From the NCBI GenBank assembly GCA_022605405.1, contig JABYQQ010000006.1:1736001-1800000 (forward strand): a stretch of DNA of 64,000 nucleotides, read 5' to 3'. This document shows, one piece after another, positions 23,794 to 35,752 of this stretch. Position 1 is the stretch's first letter; every line of letters begins with the position of its first letter. The notes under the pieces were generated by a model. The model had not been told where the DNA came from. It saw nothing but the letters and a program-made list of their open reading frames with translations, and did not search any database. Made by a program: the position numbers and the translations under genes. This DNA is from Earliella scabrosa. Taxonomy: Eukaryota > Basidiomycota > Agaricomycetes > Polyporales > Polyporaceae.

Positions 23794-24154
23794 GTGGACG
23801 TCGACGGGATGTCGACCTGGAGTCTTATACACTACCTATGGATGTGATGTGACCGTCCGCTGCCCCTCACTCGTCATTCTCTACCAACGCTCGTTTAGCT
23901 TATTCCCTCAAGTGCTCCTGAGTGTTGCTAGCTCTCGAGACTACTTACGTCGATGTGTATTTGTTGTTGCGCCTAGCATAGCGTGATGGGCGCTTGTTAC
24001 GCCGATTTGGGATGTTTTTCGGTGTTTGGTTGAGGTTCGCAGGAGGTCATAAAGCGAACACTGTCGGTTTGTCCTTCTTGTCTTCCGCCTTCACCATCTC
24101 CCTCGAGCCTTGACGGTTCGCAGCTCATTCACAACTATACCTACTACGCTCGTC
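23794..24154. other. Intergenic, no feature recognised
   Basis: This contains the 3' end of the F-box gene and the promoter of the secreted-protein gene. It is C/T-rich near 24080-24110. No TATA box was recognised. Confidence 0.35.
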
Positions 24155-25190
24155 ATGCGTCTTGTCTCTTTGATCCTCCTTTTGGCGGTGCCGGCCACCG
24201 TCCGTTCTTGCGAAGGCGACTGCATTGTCGGTATCACGAATGCATGGCTCAGCAACTACACAGAACCCGTCAACAGTGTCATGGACAGCATGGTCAGTCC
24301 CTGTGACAACCTCCCGTGTCGCTCACCTGTGGATCCATCCCTGTTCCGTCTAGGCGAGCCAGATCTCGGACCTCATCTCTAGCCGCCCGCCGGTGGAGAC
24401 CTCGCGCAAGTACCTCGAACCGATCATGGCGGCATACCGCAAGCAGGCATACAAGGGCATGGAGACCGCCATCTTCCCGAGCTACTTTCACGGGAAGTGC
24501 CTCGACGAGACCGGTGTCACCCCCTCGGGCTGCCCCAATCCGGACTGTCCTATCGTCTGTGGAACGCCTGGCTCGCTCGTACACTTCTTCCCCAAGCTCC
24601 GCTACATCGTGTTCAACCAGACGTACCACCACCTCCAGAAACTCTCCACTCCTGGCTCTGAAACGTACCAGCAAGTCGAAGACATGGTCCTACAGGCAGC
24701 CTCTCAGTCTGACGGGTCCCCCGCGCAACGGCGGCGCAGCAACAGTAGGATCTATGCCCGCGGAGTCGGCGGCGCCCCTATCAACGCAATGCAAAACAAT
24801 CGTGGCTCTGCGTCCCCCGTTGGCGCTGCTGGTACTCCTCCTCCTCCCCCTCCGGTTCCTGGCGCTCCCGCCGCTGGCGTTCCTCCGGTTCCTAGCTCTG
24901 CGACTCCCGGCTCCAGCTCCAGCTCTAGCTCTGGGAGTGCTCCTTTGTTATCTAATCTCGTCCCTGGTAACACTCTCGGAGGACTATCTTCGTCGGCACC
25001 GGGCAAGAAGCTCCTCTCCGGTCTCAACACGCGCGCACCCGATGTCAAGGCTGGCCTCCATGCGATCATGCATCAAATGCGCTCGTTGCTGCAAGAGCGG
25101 TGCGGGGGGAATGGTGAAGAGGAAACGAACGGGTTGCCGCAGTGCAGCTGGGAGGATGCGATGAAGGAGTATATCTTGACGTTCCCTTAA
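24155..25190 (+). CDS. Secreted protein with Pro/Ser-rich linker (unknown function)
   Basis: Two exons (24155-24292 and 24354-25190) encode 324 residues. The start at 24155 gives a classical signal peptide (MRLVSLILLLAVPATVRS, cleavage about residue 18). An upstream ATG at 24110 is in frame but would bury it. The mature N-terminus has a CxxxC pair and an N-glycosylation sequon (NYT), then a folded, helical domain with a cluster of cysteines (PSGCPNPDCPIVCG). Residues about 180-255 are Pro/Gly/Ser-rich, including a run of six prolines and a run of serines. A short helical C-terminal domain has two more cysteines. I do not recognise a family. Lack of a C-terminal hydrophobic tail argues against a GPI anchor. 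Confidence 0.7.
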
Positions 25191-26085
25191 TGTTGTATTG
25201 TAACCTTGTGGCCTCTGAGGCATGAACAGTTGCGTTCTTCTTCCATGCAACGGCATTCGAACTGTCCGACGGCGTCCGTCTGTTTCCCCGCGCATACATG
25301 CACTTCGCCGCGGCCACAGATGATGCATGTACGAACCCAGACGTTGCCCGGCAAGAATGGAGGCGCGCCGAGGCGATATGTTCAACGTCATCTGGGAACT
25401 TGGCGACAACGAAAATATCTCAGGGTTCCCCGTCCGCCAGCCATGCTTTCCGAGATCTAGAGAGACAGAGTTACGCAGAAACCGCTGAGCGTGGGCGGGG
25501 CTCCCGCCACACAAGCTACAACCATCTCCTGGTGGCGTCCCCAGACTGTCTCAGGCCGCCGCCGTCTGTGCGCGCACGCAGGATCGCGTAAAAGGGGTGG
25601 AATGGGTGGCAGATTATAGATACAGATTATATGGAGGTATGATCCAGGTCCCGTAGGGGAGCATCATACGTACTACGTACTCGTACAAGACAAGTGCAAT
25701 GGATGGTGCGAAGAATGGGCCGACATGGCGCGTACGATGCGCGAACCCGAGTCGAGACCGTGCGGAGCGAAACCATCAGCTGGCAATCAGCGTGCGATTC
25801 TGAATCTGAGTAAGGGTAGGTGAGCTCGAGGTGGACAGATCCGACCGCATATCGCCGCATGCCGCGGCGGTCGGAGCGCGGATCGTGTGCAGGTAGGCGT
25901 GCAATCGTGCATGCGGCGTCGTCGGGTCGTGCGGGGAAGTGCGGGGCGAAGGGTTCTAAGATAAAGATAGCGAGAAAAGCAAGAGGGTCGCAGAGCATTG
26001 AGGCGCATCGCCGCGCGGCGAAGGTCGTCTTGTTCGCGGTGCGGGCGAACGCATTATTCGTGAGGTATCGTAACGGCGGCCGCGC
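25191..26085. other. Intergenic between secreted-protein gene and P450
   Basis: This is convergent space between the plus-strand secreted-protein gene and the 3' end of the minus-strand P450. Frames here are short and arginine-rich and look random. Nothing was recognised. Confidence 0.4.
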
Positions 26086-28706
26086 TCATGCGGAGCCCTT
26101 GTACGGCGACACCTTGAGCGGTAACTCTGGTTTTGGCCCATTCACGCCGACGGTCGGGAAGCGAATACCGGAGATGTTCCATACGATAGGCTTGTCTGAA
26201 AGCTCGAAGACGAAGTCCGACACCAGCAGCGACAGCACGACCTCTGCGGACAGCACGGGATCAGCGCGTGCACGTAACGACATGGCGGGCGGGCAACTTA
26301 CTCATCTCAAGCTGGGAGAACTTGAAACCGCTGTGCACGACGACGTTTCACCGGTCAGCCACATACGACACAGACCGCCTCGAGGCAGAGATTTGCACAC
26401 GTACATGCACGCTCTACCGCCGCCAATGAACGTCATCCTGCACGTGCAGTTAAGCATATGTCCGACACCCCCGCAGATACGAGCACACACTCACAAGTTT
26501 GAGTATACCCCAGGTATGTGGGCCTCGGTGACCGCCTCGGGCAGTGCGGAAAGCCAGCGTTCAGGTTTCCATTCCCACGCGTCGTCACCCCACGTCCTCT
26601 TGTTCGTGTTCGATCCCAGCACGCCAACGAGAACGACGGTGTCCTTGGGTACGGGGATCTCGGACATGAGGGTGCCATCGAGACCGCGGATAGGCTCCGA
26701 TAAGGGGAGGACCATGTCGCGCTGCGCCCTGTACAGAGTAAGACGAAAGCCGACATAGCGGCGAAGTCAGCCTCTCGTCAAGAGGGTGGGAACGGATGTC
26801 AGGGACAAAGTGAGCACGTACTCGCGGAAAATGAACGTTGCGGGCGGATGTCTAAGTGTGGGAGGCCGAGGGAGAAGGAAGTGCAGCGGTAGATTAGCAC
26901 GGCCCGACATCGCTCTGGAAGGTACGGAGACGACGGAAACGGGACGTACAGACGGAGAGTCTCACGGCAGACCGCGTCCAGGAAGGGAAGGCCGTTCAGT
27001 TCGTCGTATGAGAGATCCTTGCCACCGGACCTCGCCTCGAGGATCTCGCCGCGGAGGCGGTTCTGGACGTCTGGACGTTGGGCTAGAAGATGGAGAATCT
27101 GGGAGAGCATGTTCGAGGTGGTGTCCATCGCTGCGAACGTCATCGTCCTGCAACCCAATCGCAGTGCCCGTCAGCGGCAAGCACAACTGGAGCCTCGCTG
27201 TGGCGCTCCCGAGTACAACCTCGTGGAGACTTACACCATCTGACCAATAAGCTCTTCGTCCGACAACCTATCTTCCACGGAGGCAAGCGTGTTGGCCTTT
27301 ACTGTCGCCACGCGTTGCGATGATCAGCTCGGATTGAGGGTGGCGTTGTAGTGTGACCACTCACGAAGGATGCTCATCAGATCCTTGCCCTCGCCGACCT
27401 GCAGGAGCAACGCCTCGTCGCCCTTGTCGAGAAGCGTCTTCTTCTCGTGATATATCTCCGTTGCGCGCCGATGCATGGTGTCAACCACACTCTTGAGCTT
27501 GTGTAGGCGCTTCATCGGAATCCATTCTAGCAGCCAGCGACGGAAGGCAGGAGTCCCGATGAGCGACACGTAAGGCATCGCCCACCGGAACACAGACAAG
27601 TCGTACAACGCCGGTCTATATTGAGGTCGTTTCGTTAGCAACGGTTACGCAATGCAACGGAAGGAGACAAGGGAAAGGGAAGGTGCCGGGGTCTGCGGGG
27701 GCGGGCAAAGTACTGACACATATGCCTTGATAGCTTCTGCGTACACGTCAGGGGTGACGTCCTCCTTCAAGGGGTCGAACGAGTATCCGAGCCCCGCTTG
27801 CCCAATGAGTTCGAGTGCGGTGCGACCCATCCAGTTGAGCATGTCTATCTCCGCGGGCGCGTTTCGCACGCGCTCTTCGATGGCGGCTCGGAGCTGGAAG
27901 CACGGGGAAACCAAAAGCATATGGCACGGAAGACAGGACGACAGGGAAACAGAAGCAAGAAAGCGTGAGTTTGGGTGACATGAGACCGACGACCATCGGG
28001 ATACGGACCTTGTGACCGACATCGTAGAACATTGGCATCATATGGCGCATGTGGTTTATGGAAAAGATCGGATTGAGCATTCTGCGTTGCTTGCGGTGGT
28101 GATCACCTGCAACACAACTATCAACGCCAAATACAGCAAGGAATGAGGAAGCGCTGCGCACCAAGAGTGGAAAGGAGGCCGGGTCCGAGCGTTAGAAGAT
28201 TGCTCCTGAGATAAGAACATTAGACGACGGGAAGGATCATAAAGAACAGAAGACACACTTGATGAACCAGTCCGGTTGCTCGTAGTTATACTGGTCCTTG
28301 ACAACGACGCTATGCATTGCTCTGGGGTCATACACATACAAGAGCTTGCGCTGCGGATTCGAGAGTGAGTGTTCGAGTGTCACAACATGGATCGAGGGTC
28401 ACTCACACCATGGGCGCCATTTAGTCTCACTACAGGTTCATAGTTCTCTATCAAGTCGCGGTAGAACGGCATGCCTTGCCTGTCGAACAGCTGGGGGAGG
28501 TTGCCTGTTGGATCGGCACAATCAGCGTCGACATCATGCACATGGATGAGGGAAGAACACGAACCGGTGACCCACGACGGACACGTCGGACCTGGTATGT
28601 TGTCAAGGTGGTTCTTGACGAAGACTTGTCGGAAGTATCTCCACAGCGTCCATGTTACGGCACATATAAGAGTACTCTCGATGATCATGCTGAGTGCGAC
28701 GCCCAT
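26086..28706 (-). CDS. Cytochrome P450 monooxygenase, left copy
   Basis: This is a many-exon gene starting at the ATG at 28706 (MGVALS), which gives an N-terminal membrane anchor followed by a NIPGP hinge. Recognisable blocks in order are GDHHRKQRRMLNPIFSI (C-helix), LELIGQAGLGYSFDP, TFAAMDTTSN (I-helix oxygen-binding motif), ETLR (K-helix ExxR), EWKPERW (PERF-type motif) and the heme loop FIGGGRACIGFKFSQLEM. The heme loop's last codons are split by an intron. The C-terminus ends PELPLKVSPYKG. All catalytic motifs are intact, so this is probably a functional ER-anchored heme monooxygenase of secondary or xenobiotic metabolism. It is clearly a paralog of the P450 at 51.4-53.8 kb and lies in opposite orientation. 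The CYP family cannot be assigned by eye. Confidence 0.88.
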
Positions 28707-31700
28707 TTGCCGCTGGTGTGGATATGGAGAAGGTGTAGGAAGAGGGATAGGGTCAAGGCTGCTATGAGCAGGGTCTGGAGGGAGGCTTCTAGGGACGAGG
28801 AGGAAGGAGGACGGGTATATATCAGATAGGTCCTCGGAGATGAGGCGACTGACAAGAGGAATCAGCCTAAGCACGTTTAGACTGCCGCCCGACACCGGTG
28901 GCGAGACGGGCGAGGGTGATCAGCGAGGCGATGGAATAATACAGTCGGCGTCGTCCGCGCGCACTTGCCACACAGTCCGGTCCAGGAGGAATTGCCAAAA
29001 AGGCGCAGAGAAGCGGGTTGCAAATTGAAGCGCCTTGCGGGAGCAGATCTCAACGTATCTGGAGGCAGTCCAGCGAAGATGAGCAAGGTGACTGTCAGAT
29101 GTAGCTCGGCGAGAGAAGAGCAATGAGGGAGATAGCCGCGAGGCTCCGACGACCGGGGTGACGGGGGCACGGGGGTCTAAGTAATGCCGCATTCGCGAGA
29201 GGAAGAGTGGTGAAGTCGGGAAGCCACAAGAACGTGCGGCTACGAACGGCGTCTGACTCCCAGAAGAGCTTCGGCCGGTGTCAGATGGTCCTCCTTTCGT
29301 ATACCAAAAGGCCAGGCCCGGCGTGTGCGGCTTGGGGATGAGAGATAGGGAGTGACAGGCATGTGTGCAGGGTCGCTGCGTGTGCACCCGCGACAAAGGC
29401 TCGGGATGGTGAAGCGGACAGGCATCAGAAGGGCTGCGTGGAATGACGGAATGCTCAAGACGGAAACGAGAAGAAACGGCCTGTGAAGGAAAGGTGCGGT
29501 GGCCGATGGGGACGCGGCGGGCGAGCGCGAGAACACCTCCGAGGACTTAGGGCCTTCCCTATGACAGGCTGTGACCGCGGACTTGACCGTTGACCTCCGT
29601 GGGCGTAGCGGGATGATGCGGGAGCCCACCACGGTTCCGACAACTCTAAAAGCTGGAAGGTCCGTTGGACCGGCCTCGGTGCCATCGGTGCCTCAGTTTG
29701 CAGCACGGCTTCGTGCTGCAGCCGATCGCAGGGGGAGGAGAAGAGTGCTGAGCGAGCAGAAACCTGAGGCCTGAGCAACCATCGCGGCGCTTCAAGGGCG
29801 TCCTTGCGGCCAGTGCCTGGCGTAATGGGCGTTTGCGACTGCTCTCACGTCACTGATCGACCGCCAACTAAGTAAAGCAGTGCACCGTACCTGCGCAATT
29901 CCGCCTCCGACGCAGCTCAATTCGCGTCTCGTGCTTCCGTCTGGGTCTCTCACCGCGCCTGGGCGGACTCGCAGCACTTGGGTCGGGTCCCCATTTCACG
30001 CGTTGATGAACACCACCCGCACATGCGGTGCGCACGAGACTCCAAGGATCCGAGTCGAGAGCGAAGAGAACGCGAAGGCACCGATTCCCCGCTGCTCAAG
30101 GAAGAGCCCCCAGGGTCGAAGAGCGCAAATGATCTTCTAGTCCTAACTTCGAAGTCAATACGCCTCCACACTGGCACAGGATAAGTGGGATACGCACTTC
30201 ACAGGTGCTCGAGGCTTGCCCCGTGTCGTCGTGCAATCTCCGCGAACTGCAAACGAGGACGTCGACCGAGAGCTAGACAGACGGCCCGTCTTGCATCGGC
30301 AGAGCGATCTGGACCCGTAATGAAGACGCCATGTGAGATGCTTGTATGTCCGTCCGCCTTTACGTGTAGCTTGATCGGAACACTGTCCCGTGTCGCTATA
30401 ACGGGGGAAATGTGGGGTTGTTGCCCAAGTCTGTCCAACAGTAGGCTGACTCTATGCGCACCATTCGTCATTGAGCTTCAGAACCCCACACTACAGTAGT
30501 CTTGGCTGCTGATCTTCCCGCTCGTACGCTTGTGGGGTTCCGAGATTGGACACCTACTCCGGCGGAATTCTCAGAAGATTAATAGATGCGTGAGACCTGG
30601 AACACGTACAGCGAGTCAAAGCGGGCCGCAGCTGGTCCATGACATCTTCTCAAGCCAGCATTCTCCGCGCTACGTACGACAACAAGTGGGAAGGGCGGAC
30701 ATCGCAGTCGAGATGGTGGTCCATGGCAAGAAGATACTCGTCGTCGCGACACGCGTCGTCGCGTTCCGCTTATCACGTGACGGGAATCCCCACAACATTG
30801 ATGTCCCAATCAGGCAACGTCTGTAGTTGACGCTTCGGGGTGCTCGCGCTCCGCTGCAGGCGGCACGCTCTGGTTGTCCCGCGAGTGGCAGATATCTGAT
30901 CCAGCTCGGCACAAACTCAGATAGAACACAGAATGGAAGCCAGCATCGGACGCACAATCTCACGCAGCGACAATGTGTCAAGGGTCCGGTACACAACGCA
31001 GGACTCGGATGGCTTGAACTCGGCGCCTCACGCTCGGTGAAGGAGAGCTGTCGTCCGGCGACCATCCGGTCATTATTCGGACGCATGGAACGCGGGGTAG
31101 GCGGGGCAGGTATCTTCTGTAAAATTGAATTCATATGCAGAAGCGCGACTCGTGGACGTCCCCGCTGCACGGTGTCATGACTTCATTAATTTTGCAAGAA
31201 CGGCCCACGCACACCATGGGGTCTCGCCGTCGTCCCTCGCTCCGTCGCTGAGATACCAGGTAACAAGCTTCCATGTTAGTATGGACGGGTCCCACGTCAA
31301 GCGAAGGGACTAGCGCACCCGGTGGCAGGAATGATCCAACTGCCCGCCTATGGCAAACCGTAGATCCCAGGTTGTCGAAGAGACACGTACGGAGTACGTA
31401 CCCCATACCGGGTGGTGTCGGCAAGGGTCCTGAGATTCGGGATGTCGGAGGGTGAGCAAACGCCCTTGCTTGCGTGATCGCACTCCCATCCACCTCCGTG
31501 ACAGCGCTGGCTACCAAAGACAAAAGAAGCCTGAGCTTCCCGACTCGCTTAGTCAAACACCGGGACCTGGCCAGTCTTCCGGCCACGTCGTGAGCCGGCA
31601 TGACCTGACGCCCTCACGGAAGGAACATCACAATTTGTAGAGAAGGCGGAGGAACGGAACGTAAGCTCACCTCCGGCGGAAGATAACGTGGATCCGACAT

Positions 31701-33149
31701 GGCTGCCCTCTGCCCTCGCGTGTGCTCTCGACGCCCACTGAAGAACGCGCTCCCAGACCACGACGATGACGAAGCATCCATTGCCCATGACTTGAAGTTC
31801 GTGGCGTCTTCAGTGCCATCCAATACGGGTAACGCCAGCCGACCATGTGGATGGACAGGGACCCGCGAGTGAGCGATATCGAAGCCACAGACCTACCCAA
31901 ATCCGTATACCAATCACCTCACTACCCCCGCAGCTGAAGCACGACATCGATTCCGTTGCTCACCTTCCCTCCTCCCATAAGGAGCACAGAACGAGGCGTC
32001 TGGGCGCGCACGAGAGCGGCACATCCAGCCGCGCAGGCACTCCTCAAACTTCCCAACACGTCAATGTCCGCCCCCTGCTTCGACGCCCAGGTCCTCCGAC
32101 CTGTCCGCAGCTCCGCCCTCCCGGGACACGAGTCGAGTCCTCTGACCGGCGGCAGCATTCCGAGTGTTGCCTTCCCCTCGGGTGGCTTCAAACTTCTCCG
32201 GTCGATGTGGCCAGCCCGCATGCTGAGCCCGACGATCCCACCAGCTCGAACCGTGCGCACGAACGAGCTCAAGCTCCAAACTTTCACCCCGCTGGGGGCG
32301 GGGGGAATCGTGCCGCTTCTTCGCCGCGAAGCATCATGGGATCAACCTCGCAGGAGCCGAACACCCGCTGGGGCGTAGATAGCGAGGAAAGGATATTGCC
32401 TATGGGCTTACGGGAGTTAGATCGGTGTTGACGTTAGACGTTGAGAGTTGGGCGTCGGGTGTTAGGTGACGGTCGAACCACGCCTCGTAGACAAACTTTG
32501 AGCTAGCCAAGAGGTTGCAGGACGTATGCCATAACACCTCGCTGCGGATTGTGGTTGGTTAGACCGCAGGGCTGATCTCGGACGCGGTCCCCGGAAGTTT
32601 GGCAGTGCAGCTGACTGGGCTCCAGAGTTCAGAGCACTTGCTTCGACCTGCCAACGAAGCCTCTCGAGATCGAGCACGACTTCGCAGCATGCATGGAGCG
32701 GCGCAATCCCATGAGGGGACTCAGCTCAACCCGCTGGTTCCATTGCCGACTATGACCCACGGGAGAGTATCACAAGACAAGACGTTGATGGTCAGTTGCG
32801 TCCACGAATCTAGAAGTGTCGAAGGAACTTACGCCGAGGCTCGCTACGCGCGATCTGAGGCTTCCCGCGGAGCACGGGTTTGCACAGCTGTCTCATCACA
32901 TCGCTACGCGGATTGCACTTGCGGGGCAACTTACGCCGCTCGCTTCGCCAGTGCAGAACGGCGAGGCATCCCCAATAGTACTCCTAGAGTCCGCTCTCGT
33001 CCACAGGGTCAGTTCGACAAGAAGATCGTCGACGAGGTTCCAGCTCCGACCGCAACAGCAGCGTTGCTGACAATCGCGCTCGAACTGATGTACGTACCTC
33101 CTTGTCCTCAACGTCATCACCTCTGGCGAACAACGTTGGCAGGCGCGAG
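28707..33149. other. Gene-poor region, no intact gene recognised
   Basis: About 4.4 kb hold only short, interrupted frames on both strands. The minus-strand segment around 31930-32100 (VLGSLRSACAAG ... RSVLLMGGG) faintly recalls a dehydrogenase fold, but too weakly to annotate. No terminal repeats, RNA genes or simple repeats were recognised. The region may consist of decayed genes or transposons. Confidence 0.4.
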
Positions 33150-34620
33150 GCCGCCTGTATGCACCAGACGCGCCACTAACGTCTGGGAATGGTTACCGGG
33201 CTGCTTGAGCTTGTTCCTGATGTGGATCCGGTCAGGGTACGTACCATCCACCTCCAGCAGTCCGTCTTCCTCTTCAGGGCACAGATGACCGTACCTGTCG
33301 GACAGCATCACACGCCCTCGGTACCGGCGCCCGATAACGCCAGCCACTCCACGAACGGCTCCGAGGAGTCGAAGAGAGGTGGAGGATGGGCAGCGCTTTA
33401 GGGGCGTTGAAGCCGTTGGGGTGTTTTCGAGGTCTTGGACAATAGCAGAGGACATTTCGAAGGAGCGGGCGAGGAGACGCACCTCAACGTCACACCGACT
33501 AATTATTCGCTGGGTTCGCTCAGGATCGAGTTTCAGGTCCTGAATTACGTCCCCACCTCATGCACCGCGGTCAGCACGATGTTCGTCTGTGCCAGAGTCA
33601 CATCCATCATGACGCCCTGGACATACAGCGGCCATGCCTCCTCGCTTTCTCCTCGCTACGGGTAGCGTTGACGTGGAGCTCCATCACCCTCACGGGGTGA
33701 GGGCACGCGGGTCTGCAAAGACTCGGCCTTCGTCGAATTCTCGATGCGCATCGAATTGCAGTCGTCGTAACAGGGACGTAAAGCGCGCCGCGCCCATCGT
33801 GAGCACGAGCGTCCAGATACCGAACGGTGTAAACTCAGTGGGCAGCGATGTTCCATGGACTGCGACTTCGATAGCGGTCAGAATGGATCGTCGAGTGGGT
33901 AGGCCCGCGCGCCGGGGGCTTAGTTCGGCGCGTGAGACACTCACCGCGGACTGCGGCCTGAGACGAACATCCACCCCTACAATTCCAGATGTGAACACCG
34001 TTCTACACCGCGGTCGGGCGGAACTCATCCCTATCCTAATCGAGGTTCATTGAGCATCTCGTGGAACAAGCTTTCACCGGAGCATAGGGAACACTCGCCT
34101 GAACTCCATATGCCCAGTTCAACCGAGCACCCATGGTCCCATGAGGGCGACGATACCGCTTCCTGGGCGCACAGGTGCGGGAGAGGTTGCGTTCGTGACG
34201 TCAACGAGTTCGAAAATGTTCACGTCGAACCACTTGGGCAGGTCTGACCTGCGTAGATGCACCATGAGGTCTCGATCAATTGCGGGCAGCGGCGTACAGG
34301 GTGCAGTAGAAGTCGAAGCGTACCCAGCCTCCTCGGGAATGGCGCAATAGCCCGTTCCAGCGGTATTCACCCCCACATCGATGCGCCCACACAGAAGTCA
34401 ACCACGCAGTCAAACTCGGATGAGACGCTTGAAGGTCGTTCAGTGACATTCCAAATGATACCCATGAGACGACATTTGCCCATCTCCGGAAACTCGGGGT
34501 CTTCGCAAAGGAGCGGACCGCCGTGAACACATACCCATCGCGGTCCGACGGGGCGTGTGCGTGCTCCCGGCCAAAACCCGACAGTTCCCTACATGCACAC
34601 ACCCTTCCACATGATCTGAC
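33150..34620 (-). pseudogene. Decayed short-chain dehydrogenase (SDR) pseudogene
   Basis: Disconnected minus-strand frames align in order with the intact SDR at 49.1-50.3 kb. Around 34570-34600 LSGFGREHAHA matches SSGFGRELVHA. At about 34340-34376 VNTAGTGYCAIPEEAGY matches VNNAGMGYKAILEEAG. At about 34180-34250 FDVNIFELVDVTNA matches FDVNFFGLVDVTNA. At about 33800-33850 EFTPFGIWTLVL matches ELTPFGIRTLIL. Between about 33190 and 33370 lies a C-terminus-like segment. Many substitutions, frame changes and stops separate these pieces, and the glycine-rich and catalytic regions are damaged. It is a dead paralog in opposite orientation to the functional one, and part of the mirrored gene arrangement. 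Confidence 0.65.
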
Positions 34621-35752
34621 ACACACAAAGTTCAAGGGTGGTACATCAGTTGGAGCAGGGTAGCAGTCGATGAGAGCTGGCCTTCACGCACCAGGGATGC
34701 ATCCGACGAGATTCTCCCGTACTTCTCATTACGGCGGGGGCGTGGACGGAGAACTAGCGGCGTGGCAGGGTGGTACTGCGTCGATAGATGGAGAGAACTC
34801 ACATTGAACCGAGGTTCGGGTGTAAGTTCAATGAACGATAGACCGTTGACGCATTGCTTGTGAACTTTGAGCTCTGCGGTCCACTCCCCGAAAGCTGCTC
34901 GTGTGTGACTCGTCACGGACACATTGCCCATCACGTCGAATGCGGGTAAGACGTCGCGCACAGCAGACGGCCTTCATAGAACATGTATTTATTCTAGACA
35001 CAACGTGCATGCCACCTTGACCGACGACAGTCAATATGAGCTTTTGAGGAGTTGGTGGATGACGTACCGGAAGCTCTCAAGCATCCTCCGGTCTACTCTC
35101 GTAACACTACTCTCTCAACACCTTCACCAACGTCAAATTTCTGAGAGACAGATGTGAGAGACGATGCACGCGAGGCCCTCCGGATCCGATCCTAGACCAA
35201 GTACTGCGATGGTGTGCAGTGGTGAAGAGGGAAACAGATTGAGGCGCCCACATTCATCCGCGCTTGTTGAAGTTGTCGCCTCCTCATTCCACGCTACTCT
35301 AGGGCCTCCTTGCTCACAACTCAGGCTCGATCATTCTCCCCATCTGCTTGTATCTCTGCGAACTCGGAGGCTCACGCCCAGTCGGAATAATTGCTCGACA
35401 GCACAACAAGTCTGCAACCTATCCCGGTTGCTGGTTAGCTGGACCTTGGTGAATAATCGAGGCACATTCAAATTGGGACGACTGGACAGATCTCAGCACC
35501 CGTGAGTACCCGCACTTGTTTTGTCCTCGTACAAGCCTTGGTGGACAACGTTGCGGCCAGTTCGAAGACTGGCATGTAATGAGTACGAAGGGAGTGTATC
35601 TGGCATTCGCCCGACGAGTTCAATCTCAGCTACTGCGTGCATGCGCATTTGCAAGCAACAGGGCGCATTCATCACAGCGGTCGGAGTCGTTTCCTATCTT
35701 ATTCTTCTCCAACACACCCGGTGAGCGTGGCTGAACTACCAGATAGATCTCG
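34621..35752. other. Intergenic, no gene recognised
   Basis: This is the upstream side of the SDR pseudogene and the promoter of the CUE3-like gene. The minus-strand frame at 34632-34961 is open but unlike anything I know. No other feature was recognised. Confidence 0.35.

Noticed and set aside
24316..25164. 282-aa open frame overlapping the secreted protein gene
   Set aside because: Arg/Ser/Leu-biased shadow of the GC-rich coding strand. The other frame has a signal peptide, clean splice sites and natural composition.
31922..32287. Minus-strand frame with VLLMGGG resembling a dehydrogenase
   Set aside because: Only a few matching residues, with no ordered series of motifs as in the SDR pseudogene.
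34632..34961. 109-aa minus-strand open frame upstream of the SDR pseudogene
   Set aside because: No similarity to the SDR N-terminus or to any known family; it cannot be supported as a gene.
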